Shown here in pieces: positions 28,339 through 42,203 of a DNA stretch of 64,000 bases. Numbering within the stretch: position 1 is the first letter of the stretch; each line of letters begins with the position of its first letter. The notes under the pieces were generated by a model. The model had not been told where the DNA came from. It made no database searches and was given only the letters and a program-made list of their open reading frames with translations. Both the position numbers and the translations under genes were made by a program. Source of the stretch: Aquimarina rhabdastrellae (GTDB lineage: Bacteria; Bacteroidota; Bacteroidia; Flavobacteriales; Flavobacteriaceae); assembly GCA_947387485.1 (NCBI GenBank), contig CANDNT010000007.1, positions 62,001 through 126,000 of the forward strand. The letters run 5' to 3'.

Positions 28339-29490
28339 TTATAAAAATACTTGCTGTGTTCCATTTCCTATGGGTACTCTATATACTTCACATTCACTAC
28401 CATAAATCATTTTATACGCTGTAGTTATTTCTTTTACTATACGTGCTACGTGATTTTTATGAATTAAATTAATAGTACAACCACCAAAACCTCCGCCCAT
28501 CATACGCGCTCCTAAAATTTCTGGATATGTTTTTGCTTTATCTATTAAAGTATCTAATTCTGGACAACTCACTTGATATTGTTCTTTCAATCCTTGATGA
28601 GATGCATACATCAATTTTCCGAAAGTAATCATATCATCATTATCTAATGCCTGAGTAGCACTGAGTACTCGTTCATTTTCTTCTAATACATATACTGCTT
28701 TTTCATAATCAGCTGTAGTAATTTCTGAAATTAAAGTTGCTAATTCTTTTTTACTTACTTCTCGCAGTGATGTTTTTCCTAAACGATTTGCAATAGCTTC
28801 GCAAGTCGCTCTACGGTCATTATAGGCAGAATCTGCTAGACTATGTTTTACATTTGTATTGATTAATAGTAACTCATAATCTTTAAAAGCTATAGGATAT
28901 ATTTTTGCTTCTAGAGTTTTACAATCCAGTAGAATCGCTGTATCTTCTTTTCCAAACATACTAGCGTATTGATCCATAATACCACATTGAACTCCTACGT
29001 AATGATGCTCTGCTTTTTGCGAAATTTGAATCATCTCTTCTTTGGATAAACCTAATTCAAATAATTCATTGCACAAGGCTACTATACCATTCTCCAAAGC
29101 TGCAGAAGAAGACAACCCTGCTCCTAAAGGAATATTTCCTCCAAACGCAATATCTATTCCTCCTATCTTACAATCTATCTTTTGTAATTCTCCTAAAACA
29201 CCTATGATATAGTTACTCCAATGTCCCTGTATTAATTCTTTGTCTTGATTGATCTCAAAGGTAACTTTTTCGTTTAGGTCAATTGCTATACAGTTACATA
29301 CGGTAGTACCATTCTTTTGCCCTGCTACTACTGTTATTTTATCTATCGCTGCCGGTAATACAAACCCATTGTTATAATCGGTATGTTCTCCTATCAAATT
29401 AATACGTCCTGGCGATGCTATTAATACAGGTTCTTTTTTATACGCATCTACAAAATGCTCTTTTATTGTATGTAAAAGCTGTTTATCCAT
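28339..29490 (-). CDS. galK: Galactokinase
   Basis: The 383-residue GHMP kinase has GRINLIGEHTDYNNG (about 26-40), the ATP-binding PLGAGLSSSAALE (about 120-132) and GGGFGGCTINL near 340. The EHTDYN motif is specific for galactokinases. It phosphorylates galactose at C1. It ends a leftward unit with a GNAT protein, a sodium/sugar symporter and a beta-galactosidase, a complete route from galactosides to galactose-1-phosphate. Confidence 0.96.
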   Translation of the reverse strand: MDKQLLHTIKEHFVDAYKKEPVLIASPGRINLIGEHTDYNNGFVLPAAIDKITVVAGQKNGTTVCNCIAIDLNEKVTFEINQDKELIQGHWSNYIIGVLGELQKIDCKIGGIDIAFGGNIPLGAGLSSSAALENGIVALCNELFELGLSKEEMIQISQKAEHHYVGVQCGIMDQYASMFGKEDTAILLDCKTLEAKIYPIAFKDYELLLINTNVKHSLADSAYNDRRATCEAIANRLGKTSLREVSKKELATLISEITTADYEKAVYVLEENERVLSATQALDNDDMITFGKLMYASHQGLKEQYQVSCPELDTLIDKAKTYPEILGARMMGGGFGGCTINLIHKNHVARIVKEITTAYKMIYGSECEVYRVPIGNGTQQVFL

Positions 29491-29509
29491 AATTGACGGC
29501 TATTTACCT

Positions 29510-29971
29510 TTATGATTCCATATGCAAACGCATCGTGGTAATATGTTTTTCAAAACCAGCTTTCTCATATGCTTTTATTGCAGATTCATTTTGATCATAT
29601 ACATCCAATCTAATTTCATGTATATCTCGTGCTTTACACCAATCGCATAAAACATTAATAATAAGCTTATTTATACCTTTTCCTCTATGAGCATCTTTAA
29701 CAAACATAAAACCTAAAAAGCCATAGGTTTTATGTTTTAAAAAAGGTTTAGCTTCGAGTATTTTTACATAGCCCGAAGCTATAATTTCTTCTTTATATGT
29801 TACTACATAAACTTCGCTTGTTTCTTCTTCTACAAGTTCTAACAAATCATAATAACTGATCTTCTCTTCTTTTAATGTAGTATCAAAAGGGCGTTCTGCT
29901 TCAACAATTCCCTGTTCAAATGCTAATAAAACAGGTAGATCTTCTGGTGTGGCTTTTCTTGTAGTATACAT
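29510..29971 (-). CDS. GNAT-family N-acetyltransferase
   Basis: The 153-residue protein has the GNAT fold motifs: FMFVKDAHRGKGINKLII (acetyl-CoA pyrophosphate loop with the R/Q-x-x-G-x-G/A pattern) and the YDQNESAIKAYEKAGFE end. It acetylates an unknown amine. Its place inside the galactose operon (12-base gap to the symporter, 19 to galK) hints at an amino-sugar or small-molecule substrate, without further proof. Confidence 0.85.
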   Translation of the reverse strand: MYTTRKATPEDLPVLLAFEQGIVEAERPFDTTLKEEKISYYDLLELVEEETSEVYVVTYKEEIIASGYVKILEAKPFLKHKTYGFLGFMFVKDAHRGKGINKLIINVLCDWCKARDIHEIRLDVYDQNESAIKAYEKAGFEKHITTMRLHMES

Positions 29972-29982
29972 ATCTTTTTATC

Positions 29983-31572
29983 TTATGCAAAATAGATATA
30001 AATTCCGATTACAATAACACAAATTCCGATACCTACCACGTTTAGATATTTCCATGGTGTGATATCAACTTGCTCTGTATATTTTTGTACATAAGCTTCT
30101 TTCCTTGGTTGTAGCTTTCCTATCAACAACATGATCAACACATTTAATACAAATAGGATTGCCATAACATGTAAAAAGTGAGGGTATTCTCCTCCATTTT
30201 CTTTCACCATTGGTGCTAATACAAATTGACTTATACTATACAATACTACTCCAGAAATGATTCCGATTTTTGCAGCAATTGCAGGTACATATTTTGTTAA
30301 GTATCCTACTACTATGATCGTTAAAATAGGAATACTATAACATCCATTTACCTCTTGTAGATATCCAAATAATCCATCTGGTGCATTAGCAATTAATGGT
30401 GCGATACACATAGATAATATCGCTAATATGATTCCAAATGTCTTTCCTGCTTTTACAACTTCTTTTTCTGACGCTTCTTGGTTGATATACGATTGATAAA
30501 TATCTATCCCAAATAAGGTTACTGAGCTATTTAAAGCTGAGTTAAACGAACTCAAAATTGCTCCAAATAATACTGCTGCAAAAAAGCCTACTAATCCTAA
30601 TGGTAATACTCTGGTTACTAAAGTAGGATATGCTTGATCTGGATTTTCTAATGTATCTCCAAACATATGAAATGCAATTACCCCTGGTAATACTACAATT
30701 AGTGGTCCTAAAATCTTTATAAAAGAAGCTAATAATAATCCTTTTTGACCTTCTTGTAAATTCTTTGCTCCTAGTGCACGTTGAATAATTGCCTGATTCG
30801 TTCCCCAATAAAACAATTGTACTAGCATCATTCCTGTAAATATCGTAGAAAATGGTACTGATGCTGCTTTATCTCCCAGAGACTTAAATTTATCTGGATT
30901 GGTTTGCATCAATGTTGTTAATCCATCTCCTATACTACCATCTCCTATCGCCATCAATCCAAAAATAGGAATCAACAATCCTCCTATCAATAACCCTACA
31001 GCATTGATAGTATCTGATACTGCTACAGCTTTTAATCCTCCAAATACGGCATAAATAGAACCTATAATTCCTATTCCCCATACTGTAATCCATAATGCAC
31101 TTGTTTCTGAAACGCCTAATAAAGTAGGTACATCAAACATGGTATTAATTGCCAATGCCCCAGAATATAGTACTATAGGTAATAATACGACTACATATCC
31201 TGTTAAAAACAATCCCGACGTTATTGTTTTTGTCATTTTATCATATCTACGTTCTAAGAATTGTGGTACAGTAGTCAATCCTCCTTTAAGGTATCGTGGT
31301 AATAAAAATACGGCGGTAACTACCATGGCTATAGCAGCTAGAGTTTCCCATGCCATTACCAATATTCCTTCTTTAAATGCCGCTCCGTTAAGTCCTACTA
31401 TTTGCTCTGTCGATAAATTGGTTAATAATAAAGACCCTGCAATTACTACTCCGGTTAAACTTCTTCCTCCAAGAAAATATCCATCTGAAGAGGATTCATT
31501 GGTTGTCCTACTGGCTATGTAAGAAATAATTGCGACTACTAATGTGAAGCCTAAAAATGATACAAATTGCAT
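29983..31572 (-). CDS. Sodium/solute symporter (SSS family), likely sugar
   Basis: The 529-residue protein has about 13-14 membrane helices and SSS-family blocks (GYFLGGRSL, NLSTEQIVGLNG, RALGAKNLQEG). NLSTEQ and the middle WGTNQAIIQRAL resemble SGLT-like sugar transporters. Between galK and beta-galactosidase, it most likely imports galactose or a galactoside with Na+, fitting a marine organism. Confidence 0.9.
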   Translation of the reverse strand: MQFVSFLGFTLVVAIISYIASRTTNESSSDGYFLGGRSLTGVVIAGSLLLTNLSTEQIVGLNGAAFKEGILVMAWETLAAIAMVVTAVFLLPRYLKGGLTTVPQFLERRYDKMTKTITSGLFLTGYVVVLLPIVLYSGALAINTMFDVPTLLGVSETSALWITVWGIGIIGSIYAVFGGLKAVAVSDTINAVGLLIGGLLIPIFGLMAIGDGSIGDGLTTLMQTNPDKFKSLGDKAASVPFSTIFTGMMLVQLFYWGTNQAIIQRALGAKNLQEGQKGLLLASFIKILGPLIVVLPGVIAFHMFGDTLENPDQAYPTLVTRVLPLGLVGFFAAVLFGAILSSFNSALNSSVTLFGIDIYQSYINQEASEKEVVKAGKTFGIILAILSMCIAPLIANAPDGLFGYLQEVNGCYSIPILTIIVVGYLTKYVPAIAAKIGIISGVVLYSISQFVLAPMVKENGGEYPHFLHVMAILFVLNVLIMLLIGKLQPRKEAYVQKYTEQVDITPWKYLNVVGIGICVIVIGIYIYFA

Positions 31573-31580
31573 AAGTTAAT

Positions 31581-35269
<3,689 letters not shown>

Positions 35270-36163
35270 ATGAAAAAACCATTATTAATGGGATACCTAG
35301 AAAGCTGGGCTCCCAATACGCTTACTTTTACAGAAGCTGCTCAAAAAGGATATACAGGAATTGCAATGGCTTTTGGTACTATCACTGGTACTGATATTGG
35401 TATTTATGATAATACATTTAATCCTTCACCGACTATTGAATTATTAAAAGAAGATTTAGCCAAAGCTAAACAAGCTGGAGCTCAAGAACTTTTGTTTTCT
35501 GTTGGTGGTGGTGAAAACAATACCTATAATCCCCATAATGCAACTCCAGAAGCACTTGCCGAAGCACTAGTTACTTATTGCAAAGATTTAGGGTTTACTG
35601 GTGTTGATTTTGATATTGAAATTGAAACTGATGGGGATTATTTAAATGCGCTTTGTGCTGCTATCAAAGCTATCGATTCTTCTTTTACACTTACTGCTGC
35701 TCCTCAAATCAATCAAGGACCTCATGAATCTGATCTAATCTTGGTTTCTACAGGAAATTATCAAATTTATAATCAAGCTATACAAAATAACTATTTTGAT
35801 TATTTATTTGTGCAAGCTTATAATAATCCTTGGCCTAGATTACAGTCATATACAGAAAAAGATGTTGCTTTTATCGCTGTAGCTTTCGACAATCTAAAAA
35901 AAAGTATTCCTAGCCAAACTTTATTTGCCATAGGTGAACCTGCTAGTAAAATTGCTGCTGGTGACTATAGTATTTATCATGGTGATGATGCTAATAAAGA
36001 TATCTATCAACTTATGCAAGATCAATATCGTTCTATAATGAATGATCCTCAATATGGTGGTGCTATGACTTGGTCTATACATCTAGATGAAAGAAACGGC
36101 TTTAAGTTTTTAAATGCTATGCAGTCTGTTATTACTAATACAACAGTTTCTTCTGTTTCTTAA
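35270..36163 (+). CDS. GH18 chitinase-like protein without signal peptide
   Basis: The 297-residue protein is a GH18 TIM barrel: LLFSVGGG (about 84-91, strand 3), catalytic TGVDFDIEIE (about 114-123, with the DxDxE triad) and FVQAYNNPW (about 180-188, strand 6). It ends with AMTWSIHLDERNG. The catalytic Glu is present, so chitinase or endo-N-acetylglucosaminidase activity is plausible. No signal peptide is seen (MKKPLLMGYLESWAP is already strand 1), which is unusual for a chitinase. It is divergent from the beta-galactosidase and convergent with the aminotransferase fusion. Confidence 0.85.
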   Translation: MKKPLLMGYLESWAPNTLTFTEAAQKGYTGIAMAFGTITGTDIGIYDNTFNPSPTIELLKEDLAKAKQAGAQELLFSVGGGENNTYNPHNATPEALAEALVTYCKDLGFTGVDFDIEIETDGDYLNALCAAIKAIDSSFTLTAAPQINQGPHESDLILVSTGNYQIYNQAIQNNYFDYLFVQAYNNPWPRLQSYTEKDVAFIAVAFDNLKKSIPSQTLFAIGEPASKIAAGDYSIYHGDDANKDIYQLMQDQYRSIMNDPQYGGAMTWSIHLDERNGFKFLNAMQSVITNTTVSSVS

Positions 36164-36169
36164 AAGCAA

Positions 36170-36203
36170 AAGGAGTAAACTTGCATTGGTTTACTCCTCT
36201 TTT
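36170..36203. terminator. Terminator after the GH18 gene
   Basis: aggagtaaac (36171-36180) pairs with gtttactcct (36189-36198) over an 8-base loop and is followed by a T run. It lies between convergent genes and could serve both. Confidence 0.75.
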
Positions 36204-36207
36204 TATC

Positions 36208-39200
36208 TTAACTACATATATCTAATATAGGTTTTTTCTTTTTGGTCATTGCTTTCATCAAATCTTCGTTAAAGATCTTTGTTAATCGAGTGATCAGTTC
36301 TTGAGCATTTTCTAGATTAAAAACTATTGGTGGTTTTATTTTTAATACGTTATGATCTGGTCCATCTGTACTCATCAAGATACCGTGATCTTTCATACGG
36401 TTTGCTAGATAGTCTGCTGCTTCGGCTAAAGGAGTTAAGGTTTCGTCTACCAATTCAATTCCTAAAAACAGTCCTTCTCCTCTTACGTCTCCTATGATTG
36501 GATATTCTTGTGCCAACTTTTGTAAAGCGTCTTTCAGATACGTTCCAACTGCTTCTGCATTATCTTTAAGTTTTTCCTTTTTGACTGTTTGTAATACTGC
36601 TGTTCCTATAGCACAGGATACAGGGTTACCTCCAAAAGTATTAAAGTATTCCATTCCGTTTGCAAACTTATCTGCCACTTCTTGTGTACATGCTACTGCT
36701 GCTAATGGATGTCCATTACCCAACGGTTTTCCTATAGTGACAATATCTGGAATTACATCGTGTAACTGGAATCCCCACCAAGTTTTCCCTACGCGTCCAC
36801 AGCCTACCTGTACCTCATCAGATATACATAAACCGCCAGCTGCTCTTGTATGTTGATATGCTTCTTTTAAAAATCCTTTGGGCAACTCTATTTGTCCTCC
36901 ACAACTAATTATAGGTTCTACAATTAAAGCTCCTACATTACGCCCTTTTACTTGAATATTTTTGATGCATGTTGCAACTTCATTAGCATATAAACTTCCT
37001 GTATTTTCTCCTCTATACTTACCTCTAAAAGCATCTGGTAGGGGAAAAATATGAGTATGTTCTGGAGCTCCTTGCCCTCCTTTTCCATCAAACTTATACG
37101 AACTAATATCTATACACATATTAGCATTACCATGATATCCAACTTCTGATGCTATAATATCTCGTTGCCCTGTAGCTGCTTTTACCATACGAATAGCTAA
37201 TTCATTTGCCTCACTACCTGAATTTACAAAGTGTAATACATTCAATTCTGGAGGTAAGGTTTCTATCAATTCTTTTGCCAGAGCATTGATATTCTCGTGT
37301 AAGTATCTAGAATTGGTATTGAGTAAAGACATTTGTTGTTGTCCTGCTTTTACTACTTCTGGATGTTCATGGCCTACATGTGCTACATTGTTAACGGTAT
37401 CTAAGTATTTTCTTCCATATTGATCCATTAAGTAAGCGCCTTCTCCTCGTACCATCTTAATCGGAATCTTATATTGTAGGCTTAGGCTTTTTCCTAAATG
37501 TTGTTTACGATAATTAATTAATGCTTCATTGGTACTTCTTTCTACTGCTTCTAATCCTTTTGTTTTAAATACTAGATTCGCATTAGGACAAATGCTTTGC
37601 CATATTTCTTGTGTTTTTGGGGTAGCTACCCCAGGAAAGTCTATTGTATTTCCTAGCATATCTAACATTATCTGAAAATGTAGGTGTGGATTCCATCCAA
37701 CGTTTTCTTCAGGTTTACCGATATATCCTATCAATTCTCCCTGAGTTATCTGCTGTCCTACTTTAACTGTTGTTAAACTTTCTATAGATAGATGACCGTA
37801 TAACGAATAAAATGTATCTGTTTCATACTGATGTTCTAGTATAATTGTAGGTCCATAGTCTTTGTGTTGTTTATTGTTATGTACCGCAATAACAGTTCCT
37901 GATAAAGGGGCATGCACAGGTACTCCTGCTGGCACCCAAAAATCTGTTCCTAAATGTATTGTCCTGTATTCATAACCGCTATTGCCTTCAATTTTATACG
38001 CATCTGTTGTATAAAATGGTCTAGCTTCTAAGTATCCTCCTGCTAATATGGCTTCTGGATATTGTTGCTGTAAACGGTCAATTTTAAATTGTGTTAGTAC
38101 TACATCTTCATATTCGGCAGCATTTCCTAACCATGTACTCTCCATACTAAAATCTATAGTATGTACTCTTTCTTTTTTTAATGTAGGAAAAAGTGTTGCT
38201 AAACTTACCTGCTGTGTCTCTACCCATTTTTCAAAGTTTTTTTGCTTTGGATGAGGTGTATATCCACAAGTATGTCTAAAAGCATAAGTGGCATAATTAC
38301 TATTAATTTGTATCCATTTCTTAAGTACTGCCCATGCTGGTTTTTCGCTTATTAATAGATAGGTATTGTCTGGTTCTTTTATTTTATTAATCGCCGATTT
38401 TGTTACTGATATTACTAATCGTATTGCTATAGCAGTATATAAATGTGATAATTCTTCTTCTTGTAAAGCAAAATGTTTGTGATATCCTTCTACAATTGGT
38501 AGAGCTGCTTCTAATGGATCTGGATGTCCCATAATTGTATAGGCACAACTTATTGCTACATCATTAATAATTTGTGTATAAATAGCATCTCCATAATCTA
38601 TAGCCGCTTTTACAGTAGGTTTCACCAATGCTTCTGTAACTATGACATTATTATCATTAGCATCGTTATGCACTATTGCTTTTCTCAATTGCTCGTACGT
38701 TTCCTTTTGCTTTTCAAACTGAGCATAAAACGTTTTGATAATCGTTAGTTCTTCTCCTGTAAAAAGATGTTGATATTCTTTTGTCCATTGTGCTTGTGCG
38801 ATATCCCATTCAAACGTTCGATGTGCTTGTGGATGATCAAAACCTTGTAATGCATTTGTAAGATTTCCACAAGCGGTTCCTAAACTATATCGCAATGCAT
38901 CTAATTGAGGATTAACACTACTCCACACTCGGCCAGAAATCCAACTTAACAATCTTACTTTTCGTTCTTGTCCATAAGTATCTATGATTTCTGAAATTGT
39001 ATTTCCTTGACGATCTTTTATTACTTTGGGCGCTACTAGCTCTGGTTGTTTTACAGCTACATATTCTAATAATTGCTGTTGAAAATCCAGATATGCAATA
39101 TCCTCGTCTGGTCTACTAATTTTTAATACATATTCTTCTCCTGAAATCGCTTTAATTCTAAAATTAAAATCAACCTCTCCAGGTAAGGCTTTTGCTGTAC

Positions 39201-39273
39201 CTTGAATAGCAAAATTATTTAATACTATTTCTTCTGCTTGCTGTAGTGTTATTTTTAGTGTTTCGTAGTTCAT
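36208..39273 (-). CDS. Kinase / M23 / class III aminotransferase fusion
   Basis: The 1021-residue protein joins three domains. Residues 1-330 are an aminoglycoside-phosphotransferase-like kinase with HNDANDNN (His202, Asp204) and DYGD at 226-229. Residues 425-560 are an M23/LytM domain with both zinc motifs, HLGTD (440-444) and HLH (530-532). Residues 590-1015 are a class III PLP aminotransferase with SGSEAN near 685 and PLP lysine Lys849 in TIGKPLGNGHP. The kinase and aminotransferase parts resemble the hydroxylysine kinase and phospho-lyase (AGXT2L) pair, so phosphorylation then elimination of a hydroxylated amine is the likely chemistry. It starts three bases after the GH63 gene. Confidence 0.85.
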   Translation of the reverse strand: MNYETLKITLQQAEEIVLNNFAIQGTAKALPGEVDFNFRIKAISGEEYVLKISRPDEDIAYLDFQQQLLEYVAVKQPELVAPKVIKDRQGNTISEIIDTYGQERKVRLLSWISGRVWSSVNPQLDALRYSLGTACGNLTNALQGFDHPQAHRTFEWDIAQAQWTKEYQHLFTGEELTIIKTFYAQFEKQKETYEQLRKAIVHNDANDNNVIVTEALVKPTVKAAIDYGDAIYTQIINDVAISCAYTIMGHPDPLEAALPIVEGYHKHFALQEEELSHLYTAIAIRLVISVTKSAINKIKEPDNTYLLISEKPAWAVLKKWIQINSNYATYAFRHTCGYTPHPKQKNFEKWVETQQVSLATLFPTLKKERVHTIDFSMESTWLGNAAEYEDVVLTQFKIDRLQQQYPEAILAGGYLEARPFYTTDAYKIEGNSGYEYRTIHLGTDFWVPAGVPVHAPLSGTVIAVHNNKQHKDYGPTIILEHQYETDTFYSLYGHLSIESLTTVKVGQQITQGELIGYIGKPEENVGWNPHLHFQIMLDMLGNTIDFPGVATPKTQEIWQSICPNANLVFKTKGLEAVERSTNEALINYRKQHLGKSLSLQYKIPIKMVRGEGAYLMDQYGRKYLDTVNNVAHVGHEHPEVVKAGQQQMSLLNTNSRYLHENINALAKELIETLPPELNVLHFVNSGSEANELAIRMVKAATGQRDIIASEVGYHGNANMCIDISSYKFDGKGGQGAPEHTHIFPLPDAFRGKYRGENTGSLYANEVATCIKNIQVKGRNVGALIVEPIISCGGQIELPKGFLKEAYQHTRAAGGLCISDEVQVGCGRVGKTWWGFQLHDVIPDIVTIGKPLGNGHPLAAVACTQEVADKFANGMEYFNTFGGNPVSCAIGTAVLQTVKKEKLKDNAEAVGTYLKDALQKLAQEYPIIGDVRGEGLFLGIELVDETLTPLAEAADYLANRMKDHGILMSTDGPDHNVLKIKPPIVFNLENAQELITRLTKIFNEDLMKAMTKKKKPILDICS

Positions 39274-39276
39274 TGC

Positions 39277-41292
39277 TTATTCTGCTTCTTCTAGTAATAA
39301 CATAATAATATGTGCTGCACTCCAACTAAAATTATGTGCATTTAATCCTTCTCCTGTTAATGGATGGTAATTTTCGCGTATCGCTTTTCCTTTTTCTAAT
39401 ATTCCTTGTGCGCCACTTAATATAGCTATTGTTGCTCGATTAGCATCCTCATGATAATTATAATTACGTAATGCTTTTACTCCAAAATAAGCTTGATCTA
39501 ACCAGTTTGGCCCTCGCCAATACCCTTTTAATGGATTAAATTTTTCATGATCTGCTGTCATGGTTTGAAACGGTACTCTAGTATAAAACTTACTAGTGTC
39601 CATCATTTTTATACGCACAGCCTTTGCTTGTTCTGTTGTCGCTACTTTTGCCCATAATGCTGTCCAACCTTCGCTTCCTTCTCCTTTTATAAATTGTTTT
39701 CCTGATAAATTGGTATCATAAAACCATCCATCTTTAGGATCGTAAAACTGCTGTTGTATTTTCTCTTTTAATATTATCGCCTCCTTTTGATATGCTGTGG
39801 TATCTTTATTTTGTATGATATTGGCTAATTGTGCTAAGTATTTTTTTTCTGCATATAAATAGGCATTAAGATCAACACTTTCTTGATCAAGAGAATATGC
39901 TCCTTCTTCATTTTTAAGAATTTTGGACTGATCAAATCTAATTGCATTATCCATTCCGCTTTCCCATTTGGCTGCAATTAAACTTCCATCTGTTGATCCA
40001 TATTCACATAATCCATCTTTATCATGATCTCTTTTATTATACCACCAATAATGGTATTTTTTAAGTTTAGGATACATTTCTTCTACAAATTGTTTATCAC
40101 CATCTGCTTGAAAGATCTTATGTACCGCCCATGCAGATAAAGGTGGTTTTGTATCTCTATAGTTATGTTTTTCTATAGTGGTATCTCTATATACCACATC
40201 TGCTACAAATCCATCTTCATCTTGAAATTCAAACATTAATCGCATTTGTTTCTTTGCTAATTCTGAATCATATTTTGCCACTCCTACAGCTTGTTTCCAT
40301 GTATCCCAAGACCAGAAACCATGAAACCATTTGTAATGATAACTCGGAAACATTCCTTCGTGTTTAATTTCTCCTGCTGGAATTCTCCAGTTATTTTGTA
40401 ATGTCAAGATAGTTTTTGCTAATACCTCATCATATACTTTATCAGTAAATGTTTTTCGCTTTTGAGCTATTAACTTTTGTATCTCTCCATTTTTTTCTTC
40501 TTTTCTTTTTCTTAATACGCCTTCAAAAGTTGCTTGTTCTATATTTGATTGCTCTTTTTTCCAATCGTATTCTGGAAAAATAAAGGTTTGACTCAGTACT
40601 ATTTTCTTGACTTCTTTCGGTTTTAATGTAATCGTTTCTTTTGTAGTGATATATCCATCTTCTCCTAATATTACTTGAGTTCCTTTTTCAAATTGAAGAT
40701 ACCCACTTGCTGTCGATTTTTCTGATTGAATATTTACTATATTTTCTTTTGCCTCATATTTAAGTGTTTTTGCCAAAAGACTTCCTTTCCATTCTGCTTC
40801 TAGTTCTAGTGTTTTTTCTCCCGTATTTACAATTTCGGTTTGCATTAATGCTGTATGTCCTGATATAAATACGAGTTGTTGTTTTACTTTATAATCGTCT
40901 TGTACATATACTTGCTCCAGATGACTAGTATAACTTTTATTTTGCTTAGGTTTCCATTCTTGTAATACTCCTGCTTTATATAACTGTAATCTTGCAAGTG
41001 CTATACTACTCCATATACCGTTTTCTTGTGTCATCAAAAATGGTCCAGAAAAGCCTCCATAACTAGCGATACTATCGGGTATACTATAGGCAAACCATGC
41101 TCCTTGATCAGAGAACATAAGCATGTTCTTATCTTTTGCATGTCTAGGTGTACCTTTATAGTTTAGAATATTCTCACTTAGTTTTAAATATTCTTGAGTC
41201 GTTTCTTTTTGAACTAGCTGAGGTTTTGCTTTTTGTTCTTTTTGACAACTTATAAGTAGTAAAAACAGTAATATGATTCCTATTCTATGCAT
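39277..41292 (-). CDS. GH63-type glucosidase, lipoprotein
   Basis: From ATG 41292 the protein has 671 residues with a lipoprotein signal (ILLFLLLISCQKEQ, Cys16). A start 33 bases earlier would bury the signal and overlap galM, so I reject it. A beta-sandwich N-domain (about 60-260) precedes an (alpha/alpha)6 barrel with WFHGFWSWDTWKQAVG, AKWESGMDNAIRFD and KGYWRGPNWLDQAYFG, the GH63/YgjK pattern. These enzymes cleave alpha-glucosides such as oligosaccharide ends or mannosyl/glucosylglycerate; the substrate is open. It is the second gene of the galM unit. Confidence 0.83.
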   Translation of the reverse strand: MHRIGIILLFLLLISCQKEQKAKPQLVQKETTQEYLKLSENILNYKGTPRHAKDKNMLMFSDQGAWFAYSIPDSIASYGGFSGPFLMTQENGIWSSIALARLQLYKAGVLQEWKPKQNKSYTSHLEQVYVQDDYKVKQQLVFISGHTALMQTEIVNTGEKTLELEAEWKGSLLAKTLKYEAKENIVNIQSEKSTASGYLQFEKGTQVILGEDGYITTKETITLKPKEVKKIVLSQTFIFPEYDWKKEQSNIEQATFEGVLRKRKEEKNGEIQKLIAQKRKTFTDKVYDEVLAKTILTLQNNWRIPAGEIKHEGMFPSYHYKWFHGFWSWDTWKQAVGVAKYDSELAKKQMRLMFEFQDEDGFVADVVYRDTTIEKHNYRDTKPPLSAWAVHKIFQADGDKQFVEEMYPKLKKYHYWWYNKRDHDKDGLCEYGSTDGSLIAAKWESGMDNAIRFDQSKILKNEEGAYSLDQESVDLNAYLYAEKKYLAQLANIIQNKDTTAYQKEAIILKEKIQQQFYDPKDGWFYDTNLSGKQFIKGEGSEGWTALWAKVATTEQAKAVRIKMMDTSKFYTRVPFQTMTADHEKFNPLKGYWRGPNWLDQAYFGVKALRNYNYHEDANRATIAILSGAQGILEKGKAIRENYHPLTGEGLNAHNFSWSAAHIIMLLLEEAE

Positions 41293-41294
41293 GT

Positions 41295-42203
41295 CTATGT
41301 ATTTATTTGAAGTTGTATTGTCCATTGGTATTCTTCTCCTGGAGCTAGTATCTGAAGTCCTTGATGGTTATTAAACACGTCTATATTGGCTGTCATAGGT
41401 TCTATTGCGATACTTTGCCTATCGTTTGGAGTATATAATTGTAAATATTTATTTATACTATCATGAGTCATCGTCATTTGATATGTTGAGGTCTTCCATA
41501 CCACTCGATTTTCTTTAAGTATAAAAGCATTATCAAATGTTTGTTTTCTTATTATTTTTGAAAAGTTTTCTACTCTTTCTTCTGTTATAGGTATCATACG
41601 CTTATCGCATAATACACTATTCTTTATTGTAGTTTCTAAAGTACTTATCGCTATGTCTTCTGTATAAAAATAGGGATGCCACCCCATACTGAAAGGAAAT
41701 TCTTTTGAGTCTTTATTCAATACAGTCATTCTTATGACTATCGTTCCTGAAGTAGTAATCGTATATGTTATTTGTAATTGATATTTAAAAGGGAATCCTT
41801 TTATTTTTCCATCAGATTCATATTGTAAGGTTACTATTGTCTCTTTACTTTCTTCATGTATTTTTATAACCTCAAAGACTTGATCTGCTACTAATCCATG
41901 TATAGCATTATGATTTTGGACATCATTAATTTCTAATTGATACTCTTCTTCTCCAAAACGATATTTTCCGTCTTGAATTCTATTAGCAAAAGGAAATAAT
42001 ATTGCCGAAGAATATGCTTTTAAGTAATCACTTCTTCCTTCTTCATCAATTGAAACTCCTTTTATAATTGGATTTTCTTTATAAGTATATTCTTGTAATG
42101 AAGCACCAAACCCTGGGGCTATTTTGCAAGAAAAATTTGCTCCTGTTAACTGGAGATACGAATATTTAGGGTCTGAATGAATTATACGTTCAGTTTTAAT
42201 CAT
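41295..42203 (-). CDS. galM: Aldose 1-epimerase
   Basis: The 302-residue mutarotase-family protein shows FPFANRIQDGKY, the catalytic-histidine region HNAIHGLV and FSMGWHPYF. It interconverts alpha and beta anomers, supplying alpha-galactose to galactokinase. It is the first gene of a leftward unit galM-GH63-fusion (gaps of two and three bases) and complements the galK unit 6 kb away. Confidence 0.88.
   Translation of the reverse strand: MIKTERIIHSDPKYSYLQLTGANFSCKIAPGFGASLQEYTYKENPIIKGVSIDEEGRSDYLKAYSSAILFPFANRIQDGKYRFGEEEYQLEINDVQNHNAIHGLVADQVFEVIKIHEESKETIVTLQYESDGKIKGFPFKYQLQITYTITTSGTIVIRMTVLNKDSKEFPFSMGWHPYFYTEDIAISTLETTIKNSVLCDKRMIPITEERVENFSKIIRKQTFDNAFILKENRVVWKTSTYQMTMTHDSINKYLQLYTPNDRQSIAIEPMTANIDVFNNHQGLQILAPGEEYQWTIQLQINT

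Noticed and set aside
36208-39273. Assembly-made chimera of three genes
   Set aside because: All three domains are in one frame with complete motifs and linkers, and I recall homologous fusions of this domain order in other bacteria, so a natural fusion is more likely.
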